Counted from the stretch's first letter, positions 7,943-17,406 are shown. The stretch is DNA of 64,000 bases from Xanthomonas citri pv. mangiferaeindicae (GCA_002240395.1 CP016836.1:3162001-3226000); one strand, 5' to 3'. Made by a program: numbers and translations. The notes: generated by a model not told the origin, from the sequence alone.

Positions 7943-10765
7943 ATGGCCGATTCGATGAACTTCAGACGGGCGCATCCGTCGCGCTCGCTGCTTGCCTGTG
8001 CATTGGCGAGCGTCCTGGCCGCTTGCGGCGGCGGTGGCGGCTCGGGCGGCGGACTGCTGCTGCCGAACCCGCCGCCGGTCATTTCGCCCAATCCGCCGCC
8101 GACAGTCGTCGAGCCGCCTGCGCCGGCCTACAGCGGCCATCTGGCGGCCACGGGTACCTGGGCCGCGCACGACGCCGGCTATACCGGCCGGGGCGTGCGC
8201 ATCGGCTTTCTCGACAGCGGCATCAACAGCAAGCATCCGGCGCTGCGCGATCGGGTCGTGGCCAATCTCGCGTATGTCGATGATCAGACAAACAACTTGA
8301 GAGTCGACGATGTTGCTGGGCACGGCACCGCCGTCGCCCAGGCCGCGGCGGGTCGGCCCTTCGGCGCCTGGCCGGGCGGCGTGGCGCCTAATGCAGAGAT
8401 CGTCTCGGCACGCATCATCAACGACAAGCCGCCGGTCGACGACGGTTCGGGCAATGGCAACCCGGTGACCGGCAAGATCGGCGTCGAGGCGATCCATGCC
8501 GATCTGATCCGCCGCGATGTGCGGGTCATGAACAACTCCTGGGGCGGGCTGTACATCAGCGGTGACAATGCGGCGCGCGAGATCGCCAGCGAGTACCGTT
8601 CGTTCGTGATCGGTCACGGCGGGCTGGTGGTTTTCGCCTCGGGCAACTCGAAGCGCGCCGATCCCTCGGATCTCGCCGCACTGCCGAGCCAGCGCGGCGC
8701 CAATGGCAGCACGCCCGGCGCCGACCTCGAGCGCGGCTGGTTGACGGTATCTGCGCTCGCCGAGAACAGCACCACGCAGTTGGCGGATTACTCCAACGCC
8801 TGCGGTATCGCGATGCGCTACTGCCTGGTCGCGCCCGGTACCGTCGTGGTCACCGGCACCGACGATGCGCCCAACCGCCCCGAGTACTGGAAGTACAGCG
8901 GCACCTCGCTGGCCGCGCCGCTGGTCTCGGGGGCCGCGGCGCTGGTCTGGGAGGCCTTCCCGTACTTCGACAACGATCTGGTCCGACAGACGCTCCTCGG
9001 CACCGCCACCGACATCGGCGCGCCCGGTGTCGATCCGGTGTTCGGCTACGGCGCGTTGAATGTCGCCAAGGCCGTGGGCGGCCCCGCGAAGTTCGACTGG
9101 GGCGATGTGACCGTGAATTTCACTGGCACCTCGACCTGGCGAAACGCCATCACCGGTGCCGGCGGCCTGGTCAAGCGCGGCAGCGGCACGCTGCAGTTGG
9201 AGACACTGGTGGACTATCGCGGCGCGACACGTGTCGAGGGCGGCACGCTGTCGTTCGCCGGTACGGTGCCGGGTGCCGCGACCGTCTCTTCCGGCGCGAC
9301 GCTGCGCTTCGGCGGCGTGCGCGTCGGCGGCACGCTGGTCAACAACGGCACGGTCGCGGTGGCCGGCAATCTCGGCCGCCGGACAATCGTCGGCGATTTC
9401 TCGCAAGGCGCGAGCGGGCGGCTGGCTTGGCAGATCGGTGCGCCCCTGCAGGTGACCGGCCGCGCCTCGCTGGCCGGCGAGCTGCAGGTGACCGGCATCG
9501 TCGGCGGTTACGTCCACTCGGCGCGCGAAACCGTGGTCGAGGCGATCGACGGCATGACCGGCACCTTCGGCAGCCTGACCCGCGGCCCAGGTGTGTTCCT
9601 CGACGCCACGCTTGGCTACGACGCCAACCGGGCCTGGCTCGACATCGCACGGCTCGATGTCAGCGCAACAGCGATGTCGATGGCCGGCATCACCGCACAG
9701 GCCCAGGGCGCGGCCGTCCGCGTCGAAGGCGCGTTCTCGGGCCTCGATGCGCAGACCGCCACCGGCGCGCCGGTCGCTGACGGCTTCGTGCGCGCGGCGG
9801 GGGCGTTGCAACAGGTGCAGGACGAGACGCGCGCGCTCGCCGCGCTCGACAGCCTGTCCGGTGCGCAACATGCCGCGGCACTGTCGGCGACGTTCGACAA
9901 TGTCGACATGACGCGCCGCCTGGTCGCCGAACGCGTCGGCGCGCTGGCGTCGGATGCGGCCGGCGTCGGCGTATGGCAGGACACCCTGGGGCAGGGCGGC
10001 CGCGGCGGCTTCGCCCGCGACGGCTTCACCGTCGACGGCTGGAGCCTGGGACGCGATCACGTGCTCGGTCACGGCCTGGTGGCGGGATTCGCGTTTGGCG
10101 AACTGCGCGGCGACGGCATCGCGCGCAGTCGCGGCGATCGCAGCCGCGATCGTCAGACGCAGGCGCAGGCCTACGTCGCACGGACCCTCGGTGCCGGTTA
10201 CGCGATGGTGCAACTGGGCAGCGGCCGCTTCGACCGCGACCTGCAGCGCACGCTGTACACCGGCGCGATGCCGCAGGGCGTCTCGACCCGCTACGCGGGT
10301 CATTACACGCAGGCGGCGATCGAAGCGGGGCGCCACTGGCGGATCGGTGCGGCCGAGGTCGGGCCGTATGCCGGTGCCGAGCAAGTGCGGCTGCGCAGTG
10401 ACGGCTTCGACGAACTCGGCGGTGACGGCTTCGGCCTGCGCAGCGCCGGCTGGTCGGCGCAGCGCACCCAGGCAATCGCCGGCGTGCGTGCACGCTGGGA
10501 CGGCCCCGGATTCTCGCTGCACGGCTACGGCGAATGGCAGCAGACGTTATCGGCCAGTGGCTTCGACCTGCAGGCGAGCTTCACCGGCATCGAGGCCTGG
10601 GCGCCGATCGCGGGACTGGACCCGGCACGTTCGGGTGGCCTGTTCGGCATCGGCCTCGACAGCCGACCGACACGCCGCTTGTTGCTGGGGCTGGGCCTGG
10701 ACCAGCGCTTCGGCCCGCGCGGCGCCGACCGCATGCTGTCGCTGCGCTACGCCTACGGATTCTGA
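7943..10765 (+). CDS. Subtilase-type autotransporter protease with lipobox
   Basis: A 940-residue surface protease. The leader ends in LAACGGGGGSGGG, so Cys28 is a candidate lipidation site. An S8 peptidase domain follows with Asp91 (FLDSGI), His127 (GHGTAVA), Asn234 (ASGN) and Ser322 (SGTSLAAP). A passenger beta-helix with an autotransporter-associated repeat lies near residues 405-430 (KRGSGTLQLE). The last 260 residues or so form an autotransporter beta-barrel ending in Phe (YAYGF). GGAAGAGGGAA precedes the ATG. The layout is like Neisseria NalP, a lipidated S8 autotransporter that trims other surface proteins. Targets here are unknown. Confidence 0.92.
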   Translation: MADSMNFRRAHPSRSLLACALASVLAACGGGGGSGGGLLLPNPPPVISPNPPPTVVEPPAPAYSGHLAATGTWAAHDAGYTGRGVRIGFLDSGINSKHPALRDRVVANLAYVDDQTNNLRVDDVAGHGTAVAQAAAGRPFGAWPGGVAPNAEIVSARIINDKPPVDDGSGNGNPVTGKIGVEAIHADLIRRDVRVMNNSWGGLYISGDNAAREIASEYRSFVIGHGGLVVFASGNSKRADPSDLAALPSQRGANGSTPGADLERGWLTVSALAENSTTQLADYSNACGIAMRYCLVAPGTVVVTGTDDAPNRPEYWKYSGTSLAAPLVSGAAALVWEAFPYFDNDLVRQTLLGTATDIGAPGVDPVFGYGALNVAKAVGGPAKFDWGDVTVNFTGTSTWRNAITGAGGLVKRGSGTLQLETLVDYRGATRVEGGTLSFAGTVPGAATVSSGATLRFGGVRVGGTLVNNGTVAVAGNLGRRTIVGDFSQGASGRLAWQIGAPLQVTGRASLAGELQVTGIVGGYVHSARETVVEAIDGMTGTFGSLTRGPGVFLDATLGYDANRAWLDIARLDVSATAMSMAGITAQAQGAAVRVEGAFSGLDAQTATGAPVADGFVRAAGALQQVQDETRALAALDSLSGAQHAAALSATFDNVDMTRRLVAERVGALASDAAGVGVWQDTLGQGGRGGFARDGFTVDGWSLGRDHVLGHGLVAGFAFGELRGDGIARSRGDRSRDRQTQAQAYVARTLGAGYAMVQLGSGRFDRDLQRTLYTGAMPQGVSTRYAGHYTQAAIEAGRHWRIGAAEVGPYAGAEQVRLRSDGFDELGGDGFGLRSAGWSAQRTQAIAGVRARWDGPGFSLHGYGEWQQTLSASGFDLQASFTGIEAWAPIAGLDPARSGGLFGIGLDSRPTRRLLLGLGLDQRFGPRGADRMLSLRYAYGF

Positions 10766-10825
10766 TCGGATCGGGGCGGCGCGCGTGATTGCACGCGGCC
10801 CCGTTGTTTCGGATCGCCGGATACG

Positions 10826-10849
10826 ACGATGGGGCCGAAGCCCCATCGT
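10826..10849. terminator. Bidirectional terminator-like hairpin
   Basis: A perfect 10-bp stem ACGATGGGGC with loop CGAA (TTCG on the other strand), between two convergent genes. The T-rich tail is weak on both sides, so efficiency is uncertain. Confidence 0.6.
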
Positions 10850-10869
10850 CTTGTTCCACTTCAATCGCC

Positions 10870-11970
10870 TCAGGCGCCGCGGACGCGGCCCTGGAAACGC
10901 GGGGCGGCGCGCCCGAGCGGCAGCTTGAGCTTGCCGATGATCTCGATGCGTTCCTCGGCCAGACGGTCGGCGGCCCGATAGGTCGGGATGCCGTCGCGCT
11001 CGGAGATCTCGAAGATGCGTGTGAGGTTGTGGTAGATCGTGCGCATCATGCGCATCGCGCGCTCGCGGTTGTAGCCGTCGATCTCCAGCGACACGTTCAT
11101 CACGCCGCCGGCGTTGACCGCGTAGTCGGGCGCGTAGAGGATGCCGCGCTGCTCGACCTCGTCGCCGATCGCATTGTTGGCCAACTGGTTGTTCGCCGCG
11201 CCGCAGATGATCTTGGCCTTCAGGCGGGGCAGGGTCTTCTCGTTGACCGTGCCGCCAAGCGCGCACGGCGAATAGACATCGGCATCGACATCGTAGATCT
11301 CGTCCAGACCTACAGCCTCGGCACCGTACTCGCTGACCGCGCGCTCGACCCGGTCCTTGTTGATGTCGGTGACAAAGATCTTCGCGCCGCGCTCCTTGAG
11401 CAGCTTCACGAACTCCAGGCCGACATGGCCCAGGCCCTGGACCGCATAGCTGTAGTTGCCGACTTCCTCGTTGCCGAACTTGCGGTTCAACGACGCCAGC
11501 AGGCCCTGCAGGGTGCCGTAGGCGGTGAACGGCGACGGGTCGCCCGAGCCGCCATGGACCTGGTGCACGCCAGTGACGTACTGGGTCTCGCGGTAGACGA
11601 ACTCCATGTCGTTGACATCGATGCCGACGTCCTCGGCGGTGATATAGCGCCCGCCGAGCGACTCGACGAACTGGCCGAACGCGCGGAATAGCCCCTCGGA
11701 CTTGTCGGTGGCGGGGTCGCCGATGATCACCGCTTTGCCGCCGCCGATGTTCAGACCGGCGACCGCGTTCTTGTAGGTCATGCCGCGCGACAGGCGCAGC
11801 ACGTCGTTGAGCGCATCCTGCTCGGATTCGTACGGCCACATGCGCGTACCGCCCAGCGCCGGGCCCAGCACCGTGTTGTGGATCGCGATGATCGCCTTCA
11901 GGCCGACGTCCTTGTTGTGGCAGAACACGATCTGCTCGTGACCGGTGGTGTCGAGGTGCTCGAAAATCAT
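10870..11970 (-). CDS. ldh: Leucine dehydrogenase (Glu/Leu/Phe/Val dehydrogenase family)
   Basis: A 366-residue amino-acid dehydrogenase that oxidatively deaminates branched-chain amino acids with NAD. The substrate site includes the glycine-rich segment IGGGKAVI with Lys79 and the catalytic Lys at about 67 (MTYKNAVAGL). The nucleotide-binding Rossmann motif is GLGHVG near residue 180. Length and sequence fit the leucine/valine dehydrogenase branch. Upstream, 286 bases separate it from the phospholipase D gene; that gap holds a weak -10-like TAAAAT on the minus strand near 12094 and nothing else recognisable. Confidence 0.9.
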   Translation of the reverse strand: MIFEHLDTTGHEQIVFCHNKDVGLKAIIAIHNTVLGPALGGTRMWPYESEQDALNDVLRLSRGMTYKNAVAGLNIGGGKAVIIGDPATDKSEGLFRAFGQFVESLGGRYITAEDVGIDVNDMEFVYRETQYVTGVHQVHGGSGDPSPFTAYGTLQGLLASLNRKFGNEEVGNYSYAVQGLGHVGLEFVKLLKERGAKIFVTDINKDRVERAVSEYGAEAVGLDEIYDVDADVYSPCALGGTVNEKTLPRLKAKIICGAANNQLANNAIGDEVEQRGILYAPDYAVNAGGVMNVSLEIDGYNRERAMRMMRTIYHNLTRIFEISERDGIPTYRAADRLAEERIEIIGKLKLPLGRAAPRFQGRVRGA

Positions 11971-12256
11971 TCAATGCTCCGTCGCGGGCGATCGCCCGAC
12001 GCATGGTTGGCTGGAGGCGGCATGGGGCCAGCAGGTGGGCCCGTGCGTCGTTACGCGGACGTTCGGCGCAGGCCGTCTGTCCGGGAACGCGGCATTTTAC
12101 GCACCTCGTCCCGGGAAAGGGTCGCGTCCACTGCTCCGAAGCGGAAAACGCTTTGGCATCAAGCGCTTGCGTCTGCGTATCGGGCCTGTTGCAAGTGTTG
12201 CGCTGCACCACATTCAACCGGCTGGCGCCGCTGCCGCACAGGCCGGCGTGACCCGC

Positions 12257-13819
12257 TCACAGCTGCGATTCGATCGGCAACCAGCGCACCACCGCCGCGA
12301 TCGCACGCTGTCGCCGGGTGGCGTCGGGTTCGCTATCCAGGACCGTTGGCGGATCGCGCGCGCGGTCGAGCCAGCGCAGCCGGCCCCTGCTGTCGAGATA
12401 GACCCAGTAGCTCATGCCCGGGTCGGTCAGGTGCAGGACCTCCTCGCGCAATGCCGCGCCCAGGTCGGGGTCGTCGAACAGCACGCCCATTTCGGTATTG
12501 AGATTGGCCGAGCGCGGATCGAGGTTGAACGAACCCACGAAGCCGCGATGGCCATCGATCAGCACCGCCTTGGTGTGCAGGCTCGCACCGCTGCTGCCGA
12601 ACAGGCTGCTGGCGGCCTTGGCCTCGGCCTGGCTGCGGGTTTCGAACAGATGCACGCCGCCTTCGAGCAAGGGCTTGCGATAGCGCGCGTAGCCGCCGTG
12701 CACGGCGACGACGTCGTTGGCGGCCAGCGAGTTGGTGACCACCGCCACGTGGACGCCGCGGCCGGCCAACGCGACCAAGCCCTCGGTGCCGTCGCCGCCG
12801 GGAACGAAATACGGCGAGATCAACAAGGCACTGCGCTCGGCCGCACCGATCTCGCCGACCAGGTGCTCGACCAGCCAGTTCTCGCGGCCGTCGCCGCGCC
12901 ACTTGATCGGAGGGTCGGACAGGATGCGGATGTGCTCGCTCCAGATCGGCGTCAGTTCCTGCGAGAAGTAGCGCCGCACGCTGGGCGAGATGTCCATCGC
13001 ATCAAGGAATCGGCGCGCCTCGGGGCTGCCGGCTTCGTCGCGGATCCGTTCGAGCACCGCGCGCAGCGTGCGCGGTGGCTTGCGGTTGAGCGCGGCGATC
13101 GGCACTGCGGCCTCGCTGTTCCAGAAGTCGTCGAAGATCGCACTGGCCTCGGCCACGGCCGGGCCGAACAGTGCAATGTCGAGGTCGTGGAAGTTGAACG
13201 CCTCGGCGGCGCTGAAGTACTCCACCCCGATATTGCGTCCGCCGACCACGGCCACCCGCCCGTCGGCGATCCAGGCCTTGTTGTGCATGCGGTGGTTCAC
13301 GCCCCAGGCGCGCTGGATCATTTCCAGCACCCGCAGCGGTCCGCTGCGGTTGCGGAACGGGTTGTACACGCGCAGCTCGATGCGCGGATGGGCGTCCATC
13401 GCCAGCAGCGTGGCGTCCATGTCGCCCACGCCGACGTCGTCGAGCAGGATCCGCACCCGCACGCCGCGCTCGGCCGCTTCCCAGGCCTCGTTGGCGAGCA
13501 TGCGGCCGGTCAGGTCGTCGTGCCAGATGTAGTACTGCAGGTCGAGGCTGCGGCCGGCCTGGCGCGCGGAGATCGCGCGCGCGGCGTAGGCGTCGACGCC
13601 GTCGGGCAGCATGATCGCGCCGGTCTGACCCGGGTGTCGGGCGAGCAGCGGCGCCAGTTCGCGGTCCAGCGCGGTCGCATCCTCGGACAGCGGCAGCGTC
13701 GTGCTCGGCACCCCGGTCGCCGGCAGCATCAACCGGTCGGCGACGAACACGCTGCTCACCGCCATCACCAGCAGCGTGAACACGCTCCAGGCGAGGATTC
13801 TCTTGACGCGCTTCTTCAT
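12257..13819 (-). CDS. Phospholipase D family protein, cardiolipin synthase-like
   Basis: A 520-residue membrane-anchored protein with an N-terminal helix (about residues 9-27) and two HKD motifs: His179-Lys181-Asp186 (HNKAWIADG) and His415-Lys417-Asp422 (HTKAVLIDG). Each is followed by the usual GG/GS-x-N segment. Both half-sites are intact, so it should be active. The family includes ClsC-like cardiolipin synthases and phosphatidyltransferases, so a phospholipid substrate is likely but unproven. It diverges from mltG across 161 bases. Confidence 0.87.
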   Translation of the reverse strand: MKKRVKRILAWSVFTLLVMAVSSVFVADRLMLPATGVPSTTLPLSEDATALDRELAPLLARHPGQTGAIMLPDGVDAYAARAISARQAGRSLDLQYYIWHDDLTGRMLANEAWEAAERGVRVRILLDDVGVGDMDATLLAMDAHPRIELRVYNPFRNRSGPLRVLEMIQRAWGVNHRMHNKAWIADGRVAVVGGRNIGVEYFSAAEAFNFHDLDIALFGPAVAEASAIFDDFWNSEAAVPIAALNRKPPRTLRAVLERIRDEAGSPEARRFLDAMDISPSVRRYFSQELTPIWSEHIRILSDPPIKWRGDGRENWLVEHLVGEIGAAERSALLISPYFVPGGDGTEGLVALAGRGVHVAVVTNSLAANDVVAVHGGYARYRKPLLEGGVHLFETRSQAEAKAASSLFGSSGASLHTKAVLIDGHRGFVGSFNLDPRSANLNTEMGVLFDDPDLGAALREEVLHLTDPGMSYWVYLDSRGRLRWLDRARDPPTVLDSEPDATRRQRAIAAVVRWLPIESQL

Positions 13820-13938
13820 CGAGGGGCGGTGGCGGGGAAGGCCGGCTAGGATCGCAGAAGTCGGGTCGTTGCCGCGCCGTGGCGGTCTTGCGCCGCCGGT
13901 GATGGCGGCAGGTCACGCCCTGCACGGGGGCGCCACGG

Positions 13939-13944
13939 TATCCT
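13939..13944 (+). promoter_or_regulatory. Candidate -10 hexamer for the mltG operon
   Basis: TATCCT lies 36 bases before the mltG ATG in the divergent gap. It matches the TATCNT form seen before other genes here. No clear -35 is present. Confidence 0.35.
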
Positions 13945-13980
13945 GACGCCCCGTTCCGGAACCGACGGCCTCCGCCGCCC

Positions 13981-15141
13981 ATGACCCCACCCGTGAAACG
14001 CCGCTGGCGCGGCCTCGGCCTGCTGTTCGTGCTCTCTGCGCTGCTGGCCGGTGCCGGCGCCTACTTGCTCTACGACCGTTACACCGGGTTTGCCGACACC
14101 CCGCTGTCGGGCGTCGAGGACGGGCGCACCTTCACCGTCGAGCGCGGCGATTCGTTCCAGCGGGTGCTGGCGCGGCTGCGCGAGGCTGGGGTGGTCGAAG
14201 GGCATGCGCTCCAATGGCGCCTGCTTGCGCGCCAGCTCGGCGCCGACGCCAAGATCCAGGTCGGCGAGTATCCGCTCGACGCCACGACGACGCCGCGCAC
14301 GCTGTTGCTGCGGATGCGCGACGGCAAAGTGATCCTGCACCGCTTCACGATCGTCGAAGGCTGGAACATGCGCGAACTGCGCGCCGCGCTCGCGCGCGCC
14401 GAACTGCTGGAGCAGCGCGTGCCCGAGCTGGACGACGCGCGCCTGATGGCCGAACTCGGCTTTGATGGCGTGCATCCCGAAGGCCGCTTCCTGCCCGAGA
14501 CCTACCTCTACACCCGCGGCGACAGCGACCTGGACGTGCTGGCGCGGGCCAATGCCGCGCTCGAGGCTGCGCTCGACCGTGCCTGGGAGACCCGCGACCC
14601 GGGCCTGGCGCTCGAGAACCGAGAGCAGGCGCTGGTGCTGGCATCGATCATCGAAAAGGAGACCGGCGTGCCCGAGGAGCGCCCGCAGATCTCCGGCGTC
14701 TTCAACCGCCGGCTGCAACAGGGCATGCGCCTGCAGACTGATCCCACGGTGATCTACGGCATGGGCACCGCGTACACCGGCAACATCCGGCGCCGCGATC
14801 TGCAGACCGACACGCCCTACAACACCTACACCCGCGACGGCCTGCCACCCACGCCGATCGCGATGCCCGGCCAGGCCGCGATCGAGGCAGCCACGCATCC
14901 GGCGCCCGGCGACACGCTGTACTTCGTTGCGGTCGGTGACGGCAGTGGACGCCATGTGTTCTCGCGCAGCTATGCCGAGCACAACGCCGCGGTCCGCGAG
15001 TACGTGCGGCGCTATCGCGCGCGCTTTGGCGGCGGCGATGCCAGCGCAGGCAGCGCCGCCCAGGCCGCCGCCGGCGACGAGACCCGGCCGCCGAACGAGG
15101 CCGAGGTCGAGGCCGCGACCGGCGAGGAGGGGACGCCGTGA
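13981..15141 (+). CDS. mltG: MltG, endolytic peptidoglycan transglycosylase
   Basis: A 386-residue inner-membrane enzyme (YceG family) that cleaves nascent glycan strands and sets their length. One membrane helix lies at about residues 12-31. A LysM-like region follows, then the catalytic segment SIIEKETG around Glu225-Glu227, and the family signatures HPEGRFLPETY, QTDPTVIYG and PYNTYTRDGLPPTPI. A disordered Ala/Glu tail is not part of the core family. It is first gene of the mltG-tmk-holB-pilZ operon, and its stop overlaps the tmk GTG. Confidence 0.95.
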   Translation: MTPPVKRRWRGLGLLFVLSALLAGAGAYLLYDRYTGFADTPLSGVEDGRTFTVERGDSFQRVLARLREAGVVEGHALQWRLLARQLGADAKIQVGEYPLDATTTPRTLLLRMRDGKVILHRFTIVEGWNMRELRAALARAELLEQRVPELDDARLMAELGFDGVHPEGRFLPETYLYTRGDSDLDVLARANAALEAALDRAWETRDPGLALENREQALVLASIIEKETGVPEERPQISGVFNRRLQQGMRLQTDPTVIYGMGTAYTGNIRRRDLQTDTPYNTYTRDGLPPTPIAMPGQAAIEAATHPAPGDTLYFVAVGDGSGRHVFSRSYAEHNAAVREYVRRYRARFGGGDASAGSAAQAAAGDETRPPNEAEVEAATGEEGTP

Positions 15142-15779
15142 GCGGGTTGCGGTCGTACCCGCGCTTCGTTTCCATCGAAGGCGGCGAAGGGGCCGGCAAG
15201 ACCACGGTGCTGCGCGCGCTGTGCGCAGCGCTGGCGGCCGACGGCAGGGAAGTCGTCTGCACGCGCGAGCCTGGCGGGACGCCGCTGGCCGAGATGATCC
15301 GCGGCCTGCTGCTCGATCCCGGACACGAGCCCGCGTGCGCGCATACCGAACTGCTGCTGGTGTTCGCCGCGCGCGCCCAGCACGTGGCCGAGACCCTCGT
15401 GCCGGCGCTCGAGCGCGGCGCCTGGGTGATCAGCGACCGATTCACCGATTCCAGCTACGCCTACCAGGGCGGCGGGCGCGGGCTGGATGTGGCGCGGATC
15501 GCTGCACTGGAGCGCGACTATGTCGGCATCGAGCCGGCCCTGACCCTGCTGCTCGACCTGGGCGTGGCACAGGGCCGCGCGCGCGCGCGCGGTCGCGATG
15601 CGACCCCCGATCGCATCGAGTCAGAACACGACGCGTTCTTCGAGCGTGTGCGTGCGGCGTTCCTGCAACGCGCGCAGGCGCACCCGGCGAGGTTCCGGGT
15701 GATCGATGCCGCCCGGCCGGCCGAGGCGGTCGCCGCCGATGCGGTGCGCGCACTCCAGGCGCTGCAGGTGCCGGCATGA
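15138..15779 (+). CDS. tmk: Thymidylate kinase
   Basis: A 213-residue dTMP kinase of nucleotide metabolism. P-loop GGEGAGKT is at residues 15-22, the DR(Y/F) motif appears as SDRFTDSSYAYQGGGRG, and TREPGGTP is present. The Arg-rich lid AQGRARARGRD places a basic lid as in the bacterial enzyme. The GTG start overlaps the mltG stop by four bases and the TGA overlaps holB by four bases, implying translational coupling. Confidence 0.95.
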   Translation: MSGLRSYPRFVSIEGGEGAGKTTVLRALCAALAADGREVVCTREPGGTPLAEMIRGLLLDPGHEPACAHTELLLVFAARAQHVAETLVPALERGAWVISDRFTDSSYAYQGGGRGLDVARIAALERDYVGIEPALTLLLDLGVAQGRARARGRDATPDRIESEHDAFFERVRAAFLQRAQAHPARFRVIDAARPAEAVAADAVRALQALQVPA

Positions 15780-16711
15780 GCGCCGACGTGGCCGGTTTCG
15801 CCCCCTGGCAGCAGCGCATCTATGCGCACACGCGCACCACGCTCGATGCGCAGCGGCTGGGCCATGCGCTGCTGTTCTGCGGGCCTGCGCTGCTGGGCAA
15901 GCGCGCGGTCGCCGACGCGCTGGCCGCGCACGTGCTCGGGGCCGACCGCGAGCCGCGGGTGGCGCAATTGTTGGCCGCGGGCAGCCATCCGGATTTCCAC
16001 CCGGTGTCGTTCGTGCCGACCAAGGACGGCACCAAGCTGCGCACCGAGATCGTCATCGAACAGATCCGGGGCCTGTCGGACAAGTTGTCGCTGACGCCGC
16101 AGTACGGGCAGGCGCAGGTTGCGATCGTCGATCCGGCCGACGCGATCAATCACGCGGCCTGCAACGCGCTGCTCAAGACCCTCGAGGAGCCGCAGCCCGG
16201 CCGCCATCTGTGGCTGGTCGCGGCCAATCCGGCGCGGCTGCCGGCCACGATCCGCAGCCGCTGCCAGCGTATCGAGTTCCGCCTGCCGCCGCGCGAGGAG
16301 GCGCTGGCCTGGCTGGCGGGCAAGGGCTACACACAGGCCGATGCTCTCGAGGCGCTCGACGCGGCGAAGGGGCATCCGGGCCTGGCGGCCGACTGGCTCG
16401 CCGGCGGTGGCATGCAGTTGCGCCGCGAGGTCCATCGCGATCTGGCCGGGCTGGCCAAGGGCGAGCTGCCGGCCGTTGCGACCGCGCAGCGCTGGGCCGG
16501 CGACGAGCAGGCCGTGGACCGGCTGCGTCACGCCGCCGATCTTGCGCTCGCGCGCGCGGCCGCCTTGACCGACCCGACGGGAATCGCGAAGCTCGCGGCG
16601 TGGTTCGACGCGGCCAACCGCACGCGCGATCTGCTCAGGACCACGGTACGCGCGGACCTGGCGATCGCCGAACTGCTCCAGGGCTGGCGCGGTGCCGCCG
16701 CCCGCCCATGA
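15776..16711 (+). CDS. holB: DNA polymerase III delta-prime subunit
   Basis: A 311-residue clamp-loader subunit of the DNA polymerase III holoenzyme. AAA+ features are seen: FCGPALLGKR in the P-loop position, the sensor/Walker B region VAIVDPADAIN, ALLKTLEEP and the arginine-finger SRC motif (IRSRCQRIEF). The zinc-binding cysteine cluster found in E. coli delta-prime between the P-loop and HPD segments is missing, and the region is shortened (VLGADREPRVAQLLAAGSHP). The start overlaps the tmk stop. Order before pilZ matches Pseudomonas. Confidence 0.92.
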   Translation: MSADVAGFAPWQQRIYAHTRTTLDAQRLGHALLFCGPALLGKRAVADALAAHVLGADREPRVAQLLAAGSHPDFHPVSFVPTKDGTKLRTEIVIEQIRGLSDKLSLTPQYGQAQVAIVDPADAINHAACNALLKTLEEPQPGRHLWLVAANPARLPATIRSRCQRIEFRLPPREEALAWLAGKGYTQADALEALDAAKGHPGLAADWLAGGGMQLRREVHRDLAGLAKGELPAVATAQRWAGDEQAVDRLRHAADLALARAAALTDPTGIAKLAAWFDAANRTRDLLRTTVRADLAIAELLQGWRGAAARP

Positions 16712-16733
16712 CCATGACCGGGGAACCGAATCG

Positions 16734-17093
16734 ATGAGCGCCACCGGAGCCGCCGCGCGCCAGGGCATCCTGTCGCTGACCATCAAGGACAAGGCGGCGC
16801 TGTACAACGCCTACATGTCCTATCTCAAGCAGGGCGGGGTGTTCGTGCCCACGACCAAGCGCTACTTCATCGGCGATGAGGTGTTCTTGCTGCTGACGCT
16901 GCCCGAATCGAGCGAACGCCTGCCCACTGCAGGCAAGGTGGTGTGGGTCACGCCGGCCGGCGCCCAGGGCAACCGGGCGGCGGGAGTCGGCGTCCAGTTC
17001 GCGGACACCCCCGAGGGCGAAGCGCTCAAAGGGCGGATCGAGACCTTGCTGGCCGGCGTGCTGACATCGGAGAAGCCGACCCACACGATGTAG
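16734..17093 (+). CDS. pilZ: PilZ, type IV pilus assembly protein
   Basis: A 119-residue single PilZ-domain protein downstream of holB, as in Pseudomonas and Xanthomonas, where this PilZ is needed for type IV pilus assembly. The cyclic-di-GMP motifs of other PilZ domains (RxxxR and D/NxSxxG) are absent: the corresponding place reads YLKQGGVFVPT. So it probably does not bind the nucleotide and works by protein contact. The ATG at 16734, preceded by GGGGAA, is preferred over the upstream in-frame ATG overlapping the holB end. Confidence 0.9.
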   Translation: MSATGAAARQGILSLTIKDKAALYNAYMSYLKQGGVFVPTTKRYFIGDEVFLLLTLPESSERLPTAGKVVWVTPAGAQGNRAAGVGVQFADTPEGEALKGRIETLLAGVLTSEKPTHTM

Positions 17094-17126
17094 TGCGACG
17101 GCGCTGGGCGTGCGGCGTGGCCGCCT

Positions 17127-17390
17127 TCAGCGCGCGTCGGCGACCATCGCGCGCAACGCGGGGTCGCGGATCTGCATGACATCGAACAGGCCGGCGGCAC
17201 GCAGATAGACCGCGCGGCGCAGCAGTTCGTCCTCGTAGCGGCGGCGCAACGCTTCGTCGTCGTCCTCGTCGATCGCCAGGCGGGCGAGTTCGACGAATTG
17301 CTCGACCCAGGACAGGGCCGCGTAGGCATCTGCGGCCGCGACGTTCGCGTTGTCGACAAGCGCGGGTCGCGGATGAAGGGAGGTCATCAC
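17127..17390 (-). CDS. Small hypothetical protein divergent from TetR
   Basis: An 87-residue acidic soluble protein with a probable helical core (LSWVEQFVELARLAI, then EALRRRYEDELLRRAVYLRAAGL). No family is recognised. Two adjacent Met codons open it (17390 and 17387); AGGATT lies about 8 bases upstream. It is transcribed away from the tetR gene, with a palindrome in the 44-base gap, so the regulator probably controls it. Function is unknown. Confidence 0.6.
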   Translation of the reverse strand: MMTSLHPRPALVDNANVAAADAYAALSWVEQFVELARLAIDEDDDEALRRRYEDELLRRAVYLRAAGLFDVMQIRDPALRAMVADAR

Positions 17391-17406
17391 GTTGAATCCT
17401 TGACTG

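Noticed and set aside
7751..10522. A 923-codon open frame on the minus strand opposite the autotransporter
   Set aside because: Its translation is rich in Arg, Ala, Gly, His and Gln with no domain, and the plus strand holds a complete protease with catalytic motifs. It is a GC-rich shadow.
11945..13849. A 634-codon plus-strand frame opposite the phospholipase D gene
   Set aside because: No domain or signal; the minus strand has two perfect HKD motifs.
17060..17100. Cyclic-di-GMP binding by the PilZ protein
   Set aside because: The RxxxR and D/NxSxxG motifs are absent in the whole protein, and the holB neighbourhood marks it as the pilus-assembly PilZ.
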